Part shown: one piece after another, positions 11,126 to 22,387 of the stretch
Position numbering within the stretch: position 1 is the first letter of the stretch
Layout of the letters: every line of letters begins with the position of its first letter
From: Paramarasmius palmivorus
Lineage: Eukaryota; Basidiomycota; Agaricomycetes; Agaricales; Marasmiaceae
Direction: 5' to 3'
Length of the DNA stretch: 64,000 nucleotides
NCBI GenBank assembly: GCA_037176845.1
Contig: JAYKXP010000016.1
Location: 124,001-188,000 of the forward strand
Notes under the pieces: model-generated
Seen by the model: the letters and a program-made list of their open reading frames with translations, nothing else
Told to the model about the DNA's origin: nothing
Databases searched by the model: none
Position numbers and translations under genes: made by a program

Positions 11126-12237
11126 TTAAACCGAACCCAAAGGTATTTGGGTAACGGTAGGAGGACCGCCGGTCGCGCTAGGTTGAACGATGATAGTTTG
11201 TCCAGGCTGTTGAGCGATCCCAGGACCGGCTTGCAGTGGATAGCCATAGGGCACATAGCCAGGATACTGAGAAGTCATCGGCATGCTGTGCTGGGGTTGA
11301 TGAGTATTGTAGAATCCGGGCCATTCTCCGAACCAGCCTAGCTCTGTTTAATCGGTTAGCATCACTCTGCCGGCCTCCCGACACGACCGCGTACCTTGGA
11401 TGGGTTCTCGCCAGATGTTCCAACGACCGAACCTTTGGGCTTGTGAAACCAGTGCGAGGAGAATCATGAACGCAGCGACAAAGAGAATGAACAGCATCCA
11501 GGAGAAGGCTTGAATAACCTTGGTTTCGTAGCAATATTGCCTTTCGGACACTGGGATGGAATCAGCAAAGGTCTCATATCTGTGGAAACAATACGCACTA
11601 TCTCCCTCTCTTGCTGACCTAGGAATAGCATCACACTGCAAAGGTCCAATAACATCTCTGATTGGAAGTCAGGCAAGCTGTAGATGATTTGTCGGGACTG
11701 TACGTACGTCACCCAAGCACCCATAGCTATTAGAAGTACTTTATCAGTAACTTCGGGAGAAGAACGTGCCAAATTACCCACCAAGCCACAAAACGCCAAG
11801 GATGAACAAGACGGGTGCTTCAATCCGAGGTTGGGCCCATTGAAGACTTTGAAGAGTTTTGCGTGAGCTTCGCAGAGGTAGAGCTCCCCATCCTACTCAC
11901 GTTAACAAGAAGACGAATATGGTGAGTGATGGAACAACGATGGCGAAAATCGTAAAGTCATCTGGAAGACACGGTTTGAGCTGAGATTCATCCGGGATGT
12001 TCAAGTAGCCGTACGATGTAGATCAGGCAGGAACACAGCAGCAAAATGTGCAGCAAGGCCTAGGACAGTTGCTGTATCCAGAGAGTTGATAAACAGTCCA
12101 CGAACGAACGGGCGATGAAGATACCTGACAATAAAAATACCGCGACTGCGGGAACAATGAGTACACGATCGAGGTGAGACCTAAATTGAAGACGCACCGT
12201 AGAATGCCAAACGATAGTTGCCAAATCTTACGGTCAT
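11126..12237 (-). CDS. Four-helix MARVEL-like membrane protein 1
   Basis: About 230 residues from seven or eight small exons. The start MTVRFGNYRLAFY is followed by an intron (GTGCGT to CCCGCAG or a later acceptor) and the first hydrophobic helix. Further helices are FTIFAIVVPSLTIFVFLL, APVLFILGVLWLAMGAWV and AFSWMLFILFVAAFMILL. The cytosolic tail is rich in Tyr, Pro and Gln (YNTHQPQHSMPM onward) and ends at 11126. The four-helix arrangement and short intermembrane loops resemble MARVEL-domain proteins of basidiomycetes, which in general organise membrane subdomains; the assignment is by topology rather than by a diagnostic motif. The second intron boundary is the least certain. The next gene upstream, at 12597-13778 on the same strand, has the same topology. 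An E-box-like CACGTG lies at 12342-12347, about 105 bp upstream of the start. Confidence 0.68.
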
Positions 12238-12596
12238 TTCGGGCGTGAGCTTTGAGCTTGGAAAATCGTAAGGCGGGATGAAGGAGTTTTGCGCTCAAGG
12301 TATGATGAAGTCCATAACGTTCAACTTTTGTATCAAAGCGGCACGTGCACTATTATGTAGTAGGCAAAACCAACTCGTCCAACTTTGTTTACGGCATTCC
12401 TCATAATTAGAACAAGGAAGGCAAAGAAGAGCGCCTGCGCAAGCCTAGTGTACTCCAGAAGCGGTGAAGAATCAGGGCGTGTTTTACACGAGGTCTATGC
12501 CGAAGAATGGCTATACATAAACGATATAATTTGTTCTAGCTCGTAAATACATACATGAGATAGTCGTGCAGATGATACATGATCCCGAAAGAAAAA
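12238..12596. promoter_or_regulatory. Promoter of MARVEL-like gene 1 with CACGTG
   Basis: Spacer between the two same-strand MARVEL-like genes. It contains a perfect GCACGTGC palindrome (12341-12348) including a CACGTG E-box, a potential bHLH target. No coding sequence was recognised. Confidence 0.4.
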
Positions 12597-13778
12597 TTAC
12601 CTCGATCCCTTCCTATTGGGATTCCTCATGCCCCCATTTTCGAACGAATCTCCCATAGGAGTTTCAGGAGGAGAATATGCAGGGCGACGACCCGAAGCCT
12701 GACGCTCAGGTCGTGTTCGTTGTTGATATTGGTAAACGCGGGGGTAGCTCTCTTTTTCTCGAGTTTCCGGCACTCGAGACGTAGTAGGAGGTTGACGGCG
12801 ACTAGAATGTTTCCTGACCGGGGCCTCCGTATAACGATGGCTTTGTGAACGGTTGGTGGGCAAAATGCCGGCCGATGGTTGACTTCTTCCACTTCCACTT
12901 CGTTTGGTGGGCTTGCTGTACGAGTTGAACCAGGCACATGAGGTGACGGGTCCATACCACATGTGCTGGTCTCCCTGTCTGTGTTTCTTCCATGCCAGAC
13001 CAAGCAAACTCGTGAAGGAAAACAGTACTGTGAAAGGGGAAAGATGAGAGATCGATATGGGATATGAAGACCTGTGACTCACGCAGCAGTGCGTTGAGCA
13101 GGGCAAAGGCCATTAGAACTCTATACATAGCTTGATACTGATCGGTGTGGACTTGACATGGGTGAGTTGTGTGAGCAATCAATGAGGATCAAATGAACGC
13201 ACAAGTTGCGGCGGAAGCATCCAATGGCTGAGTTGAGGTCTCGGAGGCAAAACATTCTACATCAGCATCTTGCGATTCCGATGTTGTCAAATAGACGCCG
13301 AGGACTTGAAGCGCTGTGAGATGATAATTCAATTGAGAGTATTCGGGAACATACCGAGCCAAAGAATTCCAACAAGACCCAGACAGGAAATCTCTATCCT
13401 AGTAGAAATGGGATTGCGCTCTTTCAGTAGCAAACTGCAGCTCAGCCTGTGTAAAGAAATGTCAGCAGGACTCGTGGATCAGTCAAAGCAGCACATACAA
13501 GACTGTAACAATGAAGAGACTGGCAGAGCAAACGAAGATAGCGAACGGGACAAAACGAGCTGGTTTGATGGATCAGGGCAAGTTTGAGGGGAGTGTACTG
13601 GTGTGCTCACTGAGGTCGGATGCAGCAAGTACGTTTTGGAAGTGTCCCGCCATCGCAAGGCATATAATGCTGAACAAAATTGCAGAAGCTTTGTATAATC
13701 AATGTCTTTGTTTTTTAGCCAGGGTTGTAAGTACTCACCAAAAATTGCTCCTCGGATAATGTTGAACAATGAAGGCAT
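12597..13778 (-). CDS. Four-helix MARVEL-like membrane protein 2
   Basis: About 315 residues from multiple exons. The start MPSLFNIIRGAIF is chosen because it directly precedes the first helix (ASAILFSIICLAMAGHF); the frame is open further upstream to 13895 but that part is polar and probably 5' UTR. Later helices are FVPFAIFVCSASLFIVTVLL, ISCLGLVGILWLAL and MYRVLMAFALLNALLLFSF. Introns include one that needs the ATACAAAG acceptor to keep the first helix in frame. The C-terminal half is a basic Ser/Arg/Pro/Gln-rich cytosolic tail (RSGSGRSQPSAG onward). Topology and the ILWLAL motif match the neighbouring gene at 11126-12237, suggesting an old duplication. Membrane-organising function is inferred from the MARVEL-like topology only. 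Confidence 0.68.
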
Positions 13779-14411
13779 CTTGGATTTGTTACGGGAAGAG
13801 TTCAAAGGACGTGAAGAGGATCTAGAGTCATGGCGAGCAGGCGCTGACTGTCTTATATCTGTGTACCTCATGATAACTGGCCGGACAATGAACACGAGGC
13901 GAACATGAAACTGAGGCGAGTCGTGCAGGCAATGTGCGGTTCGAAATGTCGTTGATGTCGTCCGAGTTCAGATGCGAAGAAAACACAGAAAAAGAGAGCA
14001 GAAATGAGTGCTGGCGACCGGAGGGCCTAGCAGTCGCACTGACAGTCCAGAGAAGAGGAAGAAAATTTTCCTGCTCGTCGGACCAACCAACCACGATGCT
14101 CAAATATAGACTTGCCTCGTTGCAAAAATTCTAATCAGCTCCGATCACGAACCACATACCGGATATAGAAATTTACCTCGGCTTCGCTGGGCTCAGCTTT
14201 CTTGTCCCGATATTCTTGGGCTCCCTAGAGTGCTCTGGAGTGTGACTACAATAGTGCATTGGATGCATTCATACACAAGCGATAGCATACAGCATCTACA
14301 AAGTTCATAAATACCGGCACAAGTTGCCACTGGCGCTCAGCGCAAATTACTGTTCCGACTCCCAAGGCGGCCGTATAACACATCGCGAACTGCGCACTTC
14401 CCACCATCACC
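13779..14411. other. Intergenic region, MARVEL-like gene 2 to AACS
   Basis: It holds the 5' flank of MARVEL-like gene 2 and the 3' flank of the acetoacetyl-CoA synthetase gene, both on the minus strand. Short open frames on either strand show no recognisable family. No repeat or RNA gene was seen. Confidence 0.5.
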
Positions 14412-17400
14412 TTATTTCTTATCCACCTCCTCGCGTAGAGCTTTACCGAGGTTGAAATAAAAATCCAGACATTCAGGGTTGGACAGGGTGGCAGGATTTA
14501 TGGTTGACAACGCAGCTCCATTGATAATCTGAACGTGGCCAGTCGAGTCAGAAACAATTGTGGGGTTGAAGCATGGTATCACATGGATAAACGCACTTTC
14601 TTGACCAGCACCTCCACACGTTTTCCATTCAAAGTGTATGGGATATCGTTCACCTGAATGATCTATGGAAGGTACCGAGAAACGTCGAAATCGTGCTCGC
14701 GGGTAGACTAGATCAGGAACATGTGCGCACCTTGGAAGGGACATGCCTCGGGCTCCTCCTTGATCTTATCTGGGCCTTGATACCCTTTTCTAAAGACTCC
14801 GAGAATTGAACGCCCGCGGCAAGCTTTACCAGCAGCAGTACACGTTCGTCGGTACCCTTTTCAATGCTTTGCCCAACAGCAAGACAATCTTGCACTTCTT
14901 TGGCAAAGAAATGTTCAATAACATCGTACAACTCTGCACTGCCAAAGCGGACTCCTCCAGGGTTTCTAGGTGAACGTACGTTAGCTGTTTGCCTCGGTAC
15001 ATCCCGAATAAAGTACTCACAACACTCCGTCGGACCGTCCTAACATCACCACTCCACCTCCATTGCCGTGTTTAGAGTGAGTAATCACAATATGGTCTCC
15101 GTGATCTGCTGATCGTTTAGTTCTCGTGCGACAGAAAAGTAGCCGCCCAAAACTCACACCATATCCCATCATATTCAGCAAAATAAGCTTGCCGGAATCG
15201 TTCGCGCGCAGCTTCTACCGCCGCATCCGTTCCGAAACCAGGGAGAGGCCAAAATCCGGCGGGCATGCAAGGGAAAGGTTTCACACAAACCAGTTCACCA
15301 GGCTCATCTGGGCTGCAAGCATTCCCAGTGGAGTTGAAAGCTTCGATGGCCATTCCCAACATTCGACATTGCAGCTCGCCTCGGTAGACTGGAAGAGCAC
15401 TGCACATTCCTGCAAAGAGAGAACAGATATCTGTTCCACCTACGTTACAGCTGTTAGTGATACATAACATAAAACTTGGAACGTTGGAGTACAGCACCTG
15501 TAATTGATCCAAGTAACACATCGGGACGAATATGTTGATAGACATAATCAAACAATTGAGGTGCGAGCGGTGATCCCGTGGAGTAGATATGTCGAAGGGT
15601 CTGGAGCGAGTGGTGTTCTCGAGGCTTGTAGTGTTTCTAAACGAGAACCCAAAAACGTAAAAAGTCAGATGATGATAACCAGGAGGAGTTGAAGACGTGT
15701 GGTACCGATAGTGTATCGATGTATTTTGCGCTAGTCCCAAAGATGGTGATCCCTAATTGGTCTACCAGGCGCCATAAGTAAGCAGGATCTCTCAAAGGGC
15801 TCCCATCTTGTGAAGAGGTGAGCCTAGATTGGACCAGGAGTAAACGAGGAACGGGGGCTTTTTTACCATACAATACTAAGGTACAGCCAATCGGTAAAGC
15901 GCTGACCAGGAAATTCCACATCATCCATCCACTGCCTTGATAGATTTAGCTTCATTCCTATCCAAAGAAGGGAGTGACTGACGCACGTTGTGGTGTAGTA
16001 GAAGAATACATCCTCAGATTTGATGTCGGCGCAAATGGAGAACTCTTTACGGGCCTGTAAAAGCATACCGCCCGTCCGGTGGACGATAGGTCTGCGGACG
16101 CTGTATCAGTTTTTCGCGTTTCAACAGCTTAAACAAGCCTACTTTGGTCGACCTGTTTTCCCATGAACAGACGTTTACAACTATCAAAAGAAGTGATTAG
16201 ACCCACCAGTAGTTCCCGAGCTGAATAAGATCCATAATGGGTCGTTGAAGGATCCTTGATACCACTGGATCTCTCCATGCTGGTTGCGTCCCAACCCTGC
16301 GTTTTTCCCACTGTTCACGAAATCTGACCAACCAACCCAATCGTTGTTCCACACGGCACGATCTTCCTGTGAATAGGGAATGGCATGGATGACGATAACC
16401 TGAGGCTTCTTCTCCGTGGTCCTGTCGAGGGCAGATAGAAGCTTGGAGACCTTGCCTAGGTGATCGTGAACCTTGGCATTGTAGCTGTACAGATTAGAGT
16501 GTTAAGTATGCTTGGCGCGTACTACAGCTCTTCTCCGAGCCGAGATTTAGGCTACGTACACAACGGCATCAACAGCAAAGATGAAGGTCGGTTGAACTTG
16601 CTCGAATCTGCAAATGAAGGAAATCTATGAGCTCCAAAGGAAGTTCCAAGCATTTCGGAAGAATATCGCTTAACCGCTCTAACACCCCTTCAGGTCCAAA
16701 GTCAGCTGCAGCACTGACCCATATTCCGCCGAGTGCAGTGGTAGCGAGGCAGGCGGCTACATTTTCCTGTTGATGGAAGCGGCGTCATATTGAATGTCTC
16801 AGGCGATCAATAAAAAGGGCTTGGCGTCGTACGATGCAGTTGGATGAATATGAGGCAACACGGTCACCAGGCTTCAAACCATTTTCGAGAAATGCGGAGA
16901 CCACGTTCGATACGAGCTCATAAAGATCGCCATAGCTACAGGAGCGCAAAGGTGGAGAAGGGTGGTCGGCGGTTGGTTCGGCTGCATGGATATGTCAACA
17001 ATGGGTGGCCCAGTTAGTTTGATATGGAAGAAAGGACTGAATGACAGTCAAAATGTGAACGCACTGGGTTGTATCAATGCGATCTTTGTAGGTGACCGGC
17101 ATTGTAACATATTTTGTGCCCAATTAATTCGGGCATCAGTAAACCAAGATGGATTATCCGAAGGTTTTGCACCCTTGTCGACAACATGACCTCCCATATG
17201 ACCGACAACTTTGGTTTCTTCCCAAACAGTTGACCAGAAATCGTCGATGCACGATGTGGACCATTTGTATAGGTCCTCGTATGAATCTAGCGATAGGCCA
17301 TATTTGGCGTTGACGCGATCTTTAAAACGATGGGTTGCGGTGTCGGAGTTTGCAGGCTGATACAGCGGAAGTATGTCAGCCTCGAGAGACACGAATCGGT

Positions 17401-17419
17401 TGGGTGTGGAGGGGTCCAT
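14412..17419 (-). CDS. AACS: Acetoacetyl-CoA synthetase
   Basis: It activates acetoacetate to acetoacetyl-CoA with ATP in the cytosol, linking ketone bodies or leucine breakdown to sterol and lipid synthesis. It is an adenylate-forming (ANL) enzyme. The N-terminal region has NPSWFTDARINWAQNML, close to the family cap. The phosphate-binding motif FSSGTTG is followed by an intron. LGITIFGTSAKYID is characteristic of AACS as opposed to acetyl-CoA synthetase. The C-terminal domain carries NDIPYTLNGKRVEVL with the catalytic lysine of the NGK motif, and the protein ends in NLGKALREEVDKK. Roughly ten introns of about 50 nt interrupt the gene. The start at 17419 gives MDPSTPNRFVSLEADIL. Spliced length is estimated near 680 residues, normal for the family. 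No pathway partners are adjacent. Confidence 0.93.
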
Positions 17420-18280
17420 TCGTTCGGATAACTTGGGGAAAGAAGCGAGGAAGAATTACAGAGGAGATTTATCTTCGGAGCGTGCAACAATGCGGGGAGA
17501 GAAGATCACAATGATAAAGGTCTTGGCGATTTGAAGAAAGGGATTAATCATCCAAGACGGGCAATTTAATGGAGAAGACTGGAGAACTGTGCGTAACTGT
17601 GGCGACTTTGTAGCCAGTGAGAAAGCTAGAGTATGTTCCTTACAGTCACAGACTCACACCACGATTGACTGCGAGAGAAGGAACGCAGGTGCGTGGGAGA
17701 TGTAACTGATCGTTTGCGGTATGACACCTTTGTCGGTAAGATGGTGAAACGACAGAGATTGTATGTGCCAGAAATATGCCAGAAATCTATAAAAGAAACG
17801 GAGAAATGAGCGAAAGAGGTTAGAAAGAAAAAAGTAGACCCTTCAATACCTTGATTGGAGCGAGGGACGGGCCAATGCTGGCAGCCAATGGAAGAGACCG
17901 GCCGAAATGCACAGCGGCTGGACAGCGGCGTTCTGGAGATATCGGCAGCAGATGTGTGACAGATGATCACATGGATGTGACAGTGCTTATCAATTTACCA
18001 AATATGGTACGACCCACGTTCGCATGTTGTACTGTTGACAAGCCCGGAATCAATCAATCGAAAAAAGCGGAAATCTTGAAAAAAGGCCTTTTTCATCTTG
18101 ACCCTCACGCCTCCCGCCTGATTAATCCTACTGTATATAAAGAGCTTCGTCTCTCTCTCCATCATTCGTCCCTCGCGTTCGCCTCGCTTATTTCCCCACA
18201 TTCTTCTTCTCAACCTGTCAGACCCTTCAGTTTCATCAACTACCACCAGCACAATCCCCTCACCTTCTTCCATCCGCAAA
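17420..18280. promoter_or_regulatory. Divergent intergenic region of AACS and small orphan gene
   Basis: Divergent promoter of about 860 bp. Near its right end a TATA-like TATATAA (18133-18139) is followed by a pyrimidine-rich stretch leading to the start codon at 18281, a layout typical of strongly expressed basidiomycete genes. A perfect 14-nt palindrome AAAAAGGCCTTTTT lies at 18080-18093. No coding sequence was recognised. Confidence 0.5.
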
Positions 18281-18881
18281 ATGATGGATAAGTTCTACGC
18301 ACCCCATACTCCAGAAGCCGTCGCCCATTCTCAAGTGTCGTACGTGTTATATTCACTAGTATTGCGGAATAGGTCTCTAACCGATGTTTTCTAGTGACCA
18401 GTGGCATGGTCTCGATGACCACACTGACGAAGCTCTCATCTCAGGTTGTGCTTCTTACAGAGCTTTCGACCGTTACCTCAGTGGCGTAGATCTCTTTATA
18501 CTGCCGCGCTCACGCAGTGAACTCGAAAGCATCTTGTGCGTACACTTGCTCGAATTTTTCTCGAACTTTTTCATCTGACTCATTTTCTGACTCATCTACA
18601 GGAGAAGGTACGCCTACGATGCTATCCACAATACCATTGCTCGAAGCCGCTCAGCACTGCAACCCGGAGGATATAGCAGAGTGAGTATCCCATGCTGTTA
18701 ATGCTGTTACATGCGCTTATCACCATCTCTTGCACAGGTGTGCCACTTGTCAGAAAAGTCAATACGCGACGTACTCGACACTGGAGACAACACCTCCATT
18801 CTTCTTGCTCTCCACCCCGTGCCTACCGCTAGACGGTACTCGAACAAGAATCAACCACCCCCTCAGATAAGAACAAAGTGA
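18281..18881 (+). CDS. Small hypothetical protein of about 140 residues
   Basis: Four exons join in frame through introns starting GTACGT (at about 18340), GTGCGT (about 18537) and GTGAGT (about 18681), each ending YAG. The product begins MMDKFYAPHTPEAVAHSQ, has a mixed, probably helical middle (ASYRAFDRYLSGVDLF, then RSRSELESILRRYAYDAI) and ends in a basic, Pro/Gln-rich tail (YSNKNQPPPQIRTK). There is no signal peptide or membrane segment. I do not recognise the family. Clear TATA box, pyrimidine-rich leader and clean splicing support an expressed gene, perhaps highly expressed. Confidence 0.62.
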
Positions 18882-19322
18882 TTGCCCTCATACACGCGCG
18901 CGTCTTTGGTCTCCATCATTAGACTCTTTCTTTGCTGTCTTCTTGCTGCCCTATTCTTATTCCCCGCAACTGTACATCCACCCGCATCCATGTCCGCTCT
19001 ATCGTAGTCTTCACGATTGTAACAAGTGTACCCAAGCTGTACCTAAATTAATGCCGAAAAGTTGTAGAACTGTATACTCCCCTATCGCTATACTTAGTAA
19101 TGGCGCCAAGGCCAAGTTGAGAACTTCCGAGGCTTCGTTATGACATTGCCAGCCAATTCATTTCCGATCGTCATTGGTTACAAACGTGCGTCCTCAAAGT
19201 TTGATTGCGAGTACCTTCCCTGTCGCCTTTCCTGTCGATGACAACAAATTAGGTTAGCTGTCGTCTGCAGCCTCTAGCACTCTTTTTCTTGCATAAACAG
19301 CTCTTTACCACTTTCTCTCAGC
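18882..19322. other. Intergenic region upstream of endopolyphosphatase
   Basis: 3' flank of the small orphan gene and promoter of the endopolyphosphatase gene. A short pyrimidine-rich tract precedes the ATG at 19323. Nothing else was recognised. Confidence 0.5.
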
Positions 19323-22023
19323 ATGCTAGCAGCCAAAGCACTCGTTGTTTTAGCATTGACGGTGTCAGAAGCATTATGTGGACCGGTGCAGGCAGTGTTA
19401 CAGGCTTCTTCAACTACGAGTGAGTCGTAATGCATCTAACCAGAAATGAATATCTGTTGACTGACCGATCCTTTATTCGGAAGAGCCTCGTCAACTCCAA
19501 GGTCGTTTCCTGCAAATCACAGACATGCATCCTGACCCATACTATACCGAAAACACATCTACCTCCAAAGCCTGTCACCGGAAGAAACCGAAGAACAAGA
19601 AGAAGCGGTCAGGATACTACGGAACACCACACTCGTTCGTATACACCAATTCCGTTGAAGGCTTGAATTTTTTGGAATGACCGACGCATGTGTCTCCCTC
19701 ACAGCTCTTGTGATTCGCCATTCAGACTCACCAATTACACGTTGGACTTTCTCGAGAAGAATTGGGCGTCCCACATCGATTTCGTGATATGTAAGTATGA
19801 ACTCATGATGAACCTCGAACCTCGGCACTCAGGGCTTATCTCTTCCTTTCCTCTTTCTATTGTTATGAACAGGGACAGGTGATAATGCAAGGTGAGTAGC
19901 GGACATAGTCCGTTAGCGGTGACGCATTCCCCCCAGTTAATGACCGTTTAAACAGACACGATAACGATCGGAAACTTCCCCGTACGACCAATGAAATTTA
20001 CGAACTCAATCAAGCCGTGGCGCAGAAGATGGAAGACGCGTTCGCTAGTAAGGGTATTCCGGTTGTGCCTTCACTCGGTGTGTTTCCCATGCTAGGCTGT
20101 TGAAAGGGTTACTCTTACTGAGACTGACCGCTTTGGAAATCTAAAGGAAACAACGATGTTTGGCGTAGGCGCTCTTCTTATTAATTTCCTTTCATACACG
20201 CTTATTTTCTCTCTAGCTCATGTAGGTTCTATTGCCTCGTCACACGACTGCGCGCGCGTACTCACGTTATGTCTGGTAAGAATATTCTTGTACCAGGTAA
20301 GCGTTTGATATGCTGGAGCTAGGGCGGGAGTAGCTGATCCCAACTCTAACAAACTCCAGGGCCCAATTCGATAACCTCAACCTTCTCATCGTGAGTCTCA
20401 CAAGACCGCGCCCGCAGTGTGTTTTTCTCAAGAACGAACACTCAGAATTTGGAAATCGTTTATACCATTCCCATACCGACAAGTCTTTCAACGTGGAGCT
20501 TACTACAGTGTGGAAGTTGTGCCGGACCAACTAGCTGTCGTAAGCCTCAACACAATGTACTTTTACGATTCAAACAAAGGTTAGTCTGGAATGTATTTTT
20601 GTAAACTCGCTAGCTCGACATCTGATACAGCCGTGGATGGATGTCCCTATACTTCACCAAACGACCCCGGGAATCTGCAATTGGACTGGCTCGAAGTGCA
20701 ACTCGAGATATTTAGGGAACGGAATATGCAGGTACGTCTGCCATAATGACAGGTTCGAGAGCAAACTCACATGTTAATCCCGTTGTAGGTGTGGCTGACA
20801 GGTCAGTCCGCCGTTTTTACGACCACGGAGACGTATTGAAGATGTTCTAGGTCATGTACCACCATCACGAGGAAACTACTTTCCAGAATGTGTGAGTACA
20901 CAGTCTGTTCCGTGTGGCCGGATAGCTGACTTGTGGAGTGGAGAACAGTACGTGAGATATGTGGACCTTGCGTTGAGGTACCAAGATACAAGTTTGTTGT
21001 TTCCGCCGTCGTATTGAACGCCCGTTGTTACTAATCTGCTGTTACACAGTCGTCGGACATCTCTTTGGGGTGAGTTTTGGACTAATCAAAATCAAGTAAA
21101 CATGCCGATTGATTTTCTTGCCCAGCATATGAATGCCGATCATGTAGGTGTTGCTATCCGATTACTTCGATCGTCAAGGGTACTGATATGATGTTCTAGT
21201 TCTTCTTTATTGAAGCAATTGACCTCGAGCTGGAACTTGATAATCAACGAGCAACAGCCGAGGACGTTGAAACGGCAGATAGTGCAGGGCTTTACGATGC
21301 AATCATTGAAGATTTCTCAAAGCTGCCATCGACGAGCAAGGTGAATCTGGACAGGTTTGCGGTGATCAACGTTTCGCCGCCCGTGGTGCCCAACCCCTAC
21401 CTGCCAACGTTTAGGATATTCTCATACAATGTGTCGGGATATGAAACAGCTGGAGAACAAGACAAGAAGAAGAAGAAGAAAAAGAAGAAGGGAGGAAGGA
21501 AAGGGCCTGGGCATCATCGCGGAGATCACGGTAACAAGGATGTGCTCTGCAAGGAGGAACCATACAGCCTTTCGTGGAAATGCCATCTGAGTAATGATAG
21601 CTGGAATTCAGACCCTGAGGCACCATCGAGGATGAATACACTATGGTCGCCTACTGGGTATGCACAGGTGAGTGACATGCCAAAATAAAGGGTCGATGAT
21701 AATTAAAATGATCACTGTAGTACTACATCCCTGATCTAGATGATGCGACTTCAAAGAAAAAGCACCCGCACTTTAAATTGGAGTACACAACTTACACGGC
21801 GGAAATGCTTACGGAGGCGGAAGACGGAGAGCGATATCCAATACCGCGAAAGCAGCTGCCGAAATCGCTGAGGAATGGGACGGTGAGCGAGAGTAAGTAT
21901 GCGCCATATGGAATGGAGGACCTGACGATTCCATCGTGGTATGAACTTGCGAAACGACTGGGACAGGGGAAGAGTGAGAAGGAGCTACAGAAACAATTCC
22001 GCAAGTACATGTACCTCCTATGA
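19323..22023 (+). CDS. PPN1: Vacuolar endopolyphosphatase
   Basis: It cleaves long inorganic polyphosphate chains in the vacuole. The N-terminus MLAAKALVVLALTVSEALCG is a signal sequence or anchor. The metallophosphatase fold supplies the metal-binding motifs in order: ITDMHPDPYY (DxH), IWTGDNARHD (GD), LGNNDVWPHN (GNND), LTGHVPP and GHMNADHFFF. These match the fungal Ppn1 group within the acid-sphingomyelinase-like phosphodiesterases. Conserved C-terminal blocks follow (MNTLWSPTGYAQYYIPDLD and KYAPYGMEDLTI). There are more than ten introns, several exons being very short around 20200-21180, so some internal junctions are inferred. Unusual is a run of nine lysines followed by GGRKG near 21463-21510, lying between the catalytic domain and the C-terminal region. 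Fungal Ppn1 is normally processed by proteolysis in the vacuole (family knowledge). Confidence 0.92.
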
Positions 22024-22387
22024 GTCTGTGACGGGACGTGTCTGTCTATAATGTGTGTGTGAGAAACCGGGATATTATTGTATAATTGTTTTGGCGTTGT
22101 TTAGGCACAGCCGCAGGTAACCTTGGAAATCGAGGTATCGTTAAGGGACAAGAAATCGCGATTGGCATACTTACTTCGGACTCGTCAACAGTAGTTCCCT
22201 GGTTCTGTTGTTGGCTGAAAAGAAAAAAAAGTTGGCTGCAGAACATTTTTTTTCTTCTTCTTCTTCTCGACTCTCATCTACTTCGTTCTCCGGCGGGCAT
22301 CCGGACAATTTTGTTTTTTTACCAAGTCGCTCTCTTTCCTTTCGACCTTGATCCCACATAGAGCACCCCCTCTCTCTCAATCTGCGA
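22024..22387. promoter_or_regulatory. Promoter of RFX gene with TTC/CT tract
   Basis: Spacer between endopolyphosphatase and the RFX gene. It contains a T/TTC-rich microsatellite-like stretch (about 22247-22270) and a CTCTCTC leader just before the start codon. No other feature was recognised. Confidence 0.45.
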
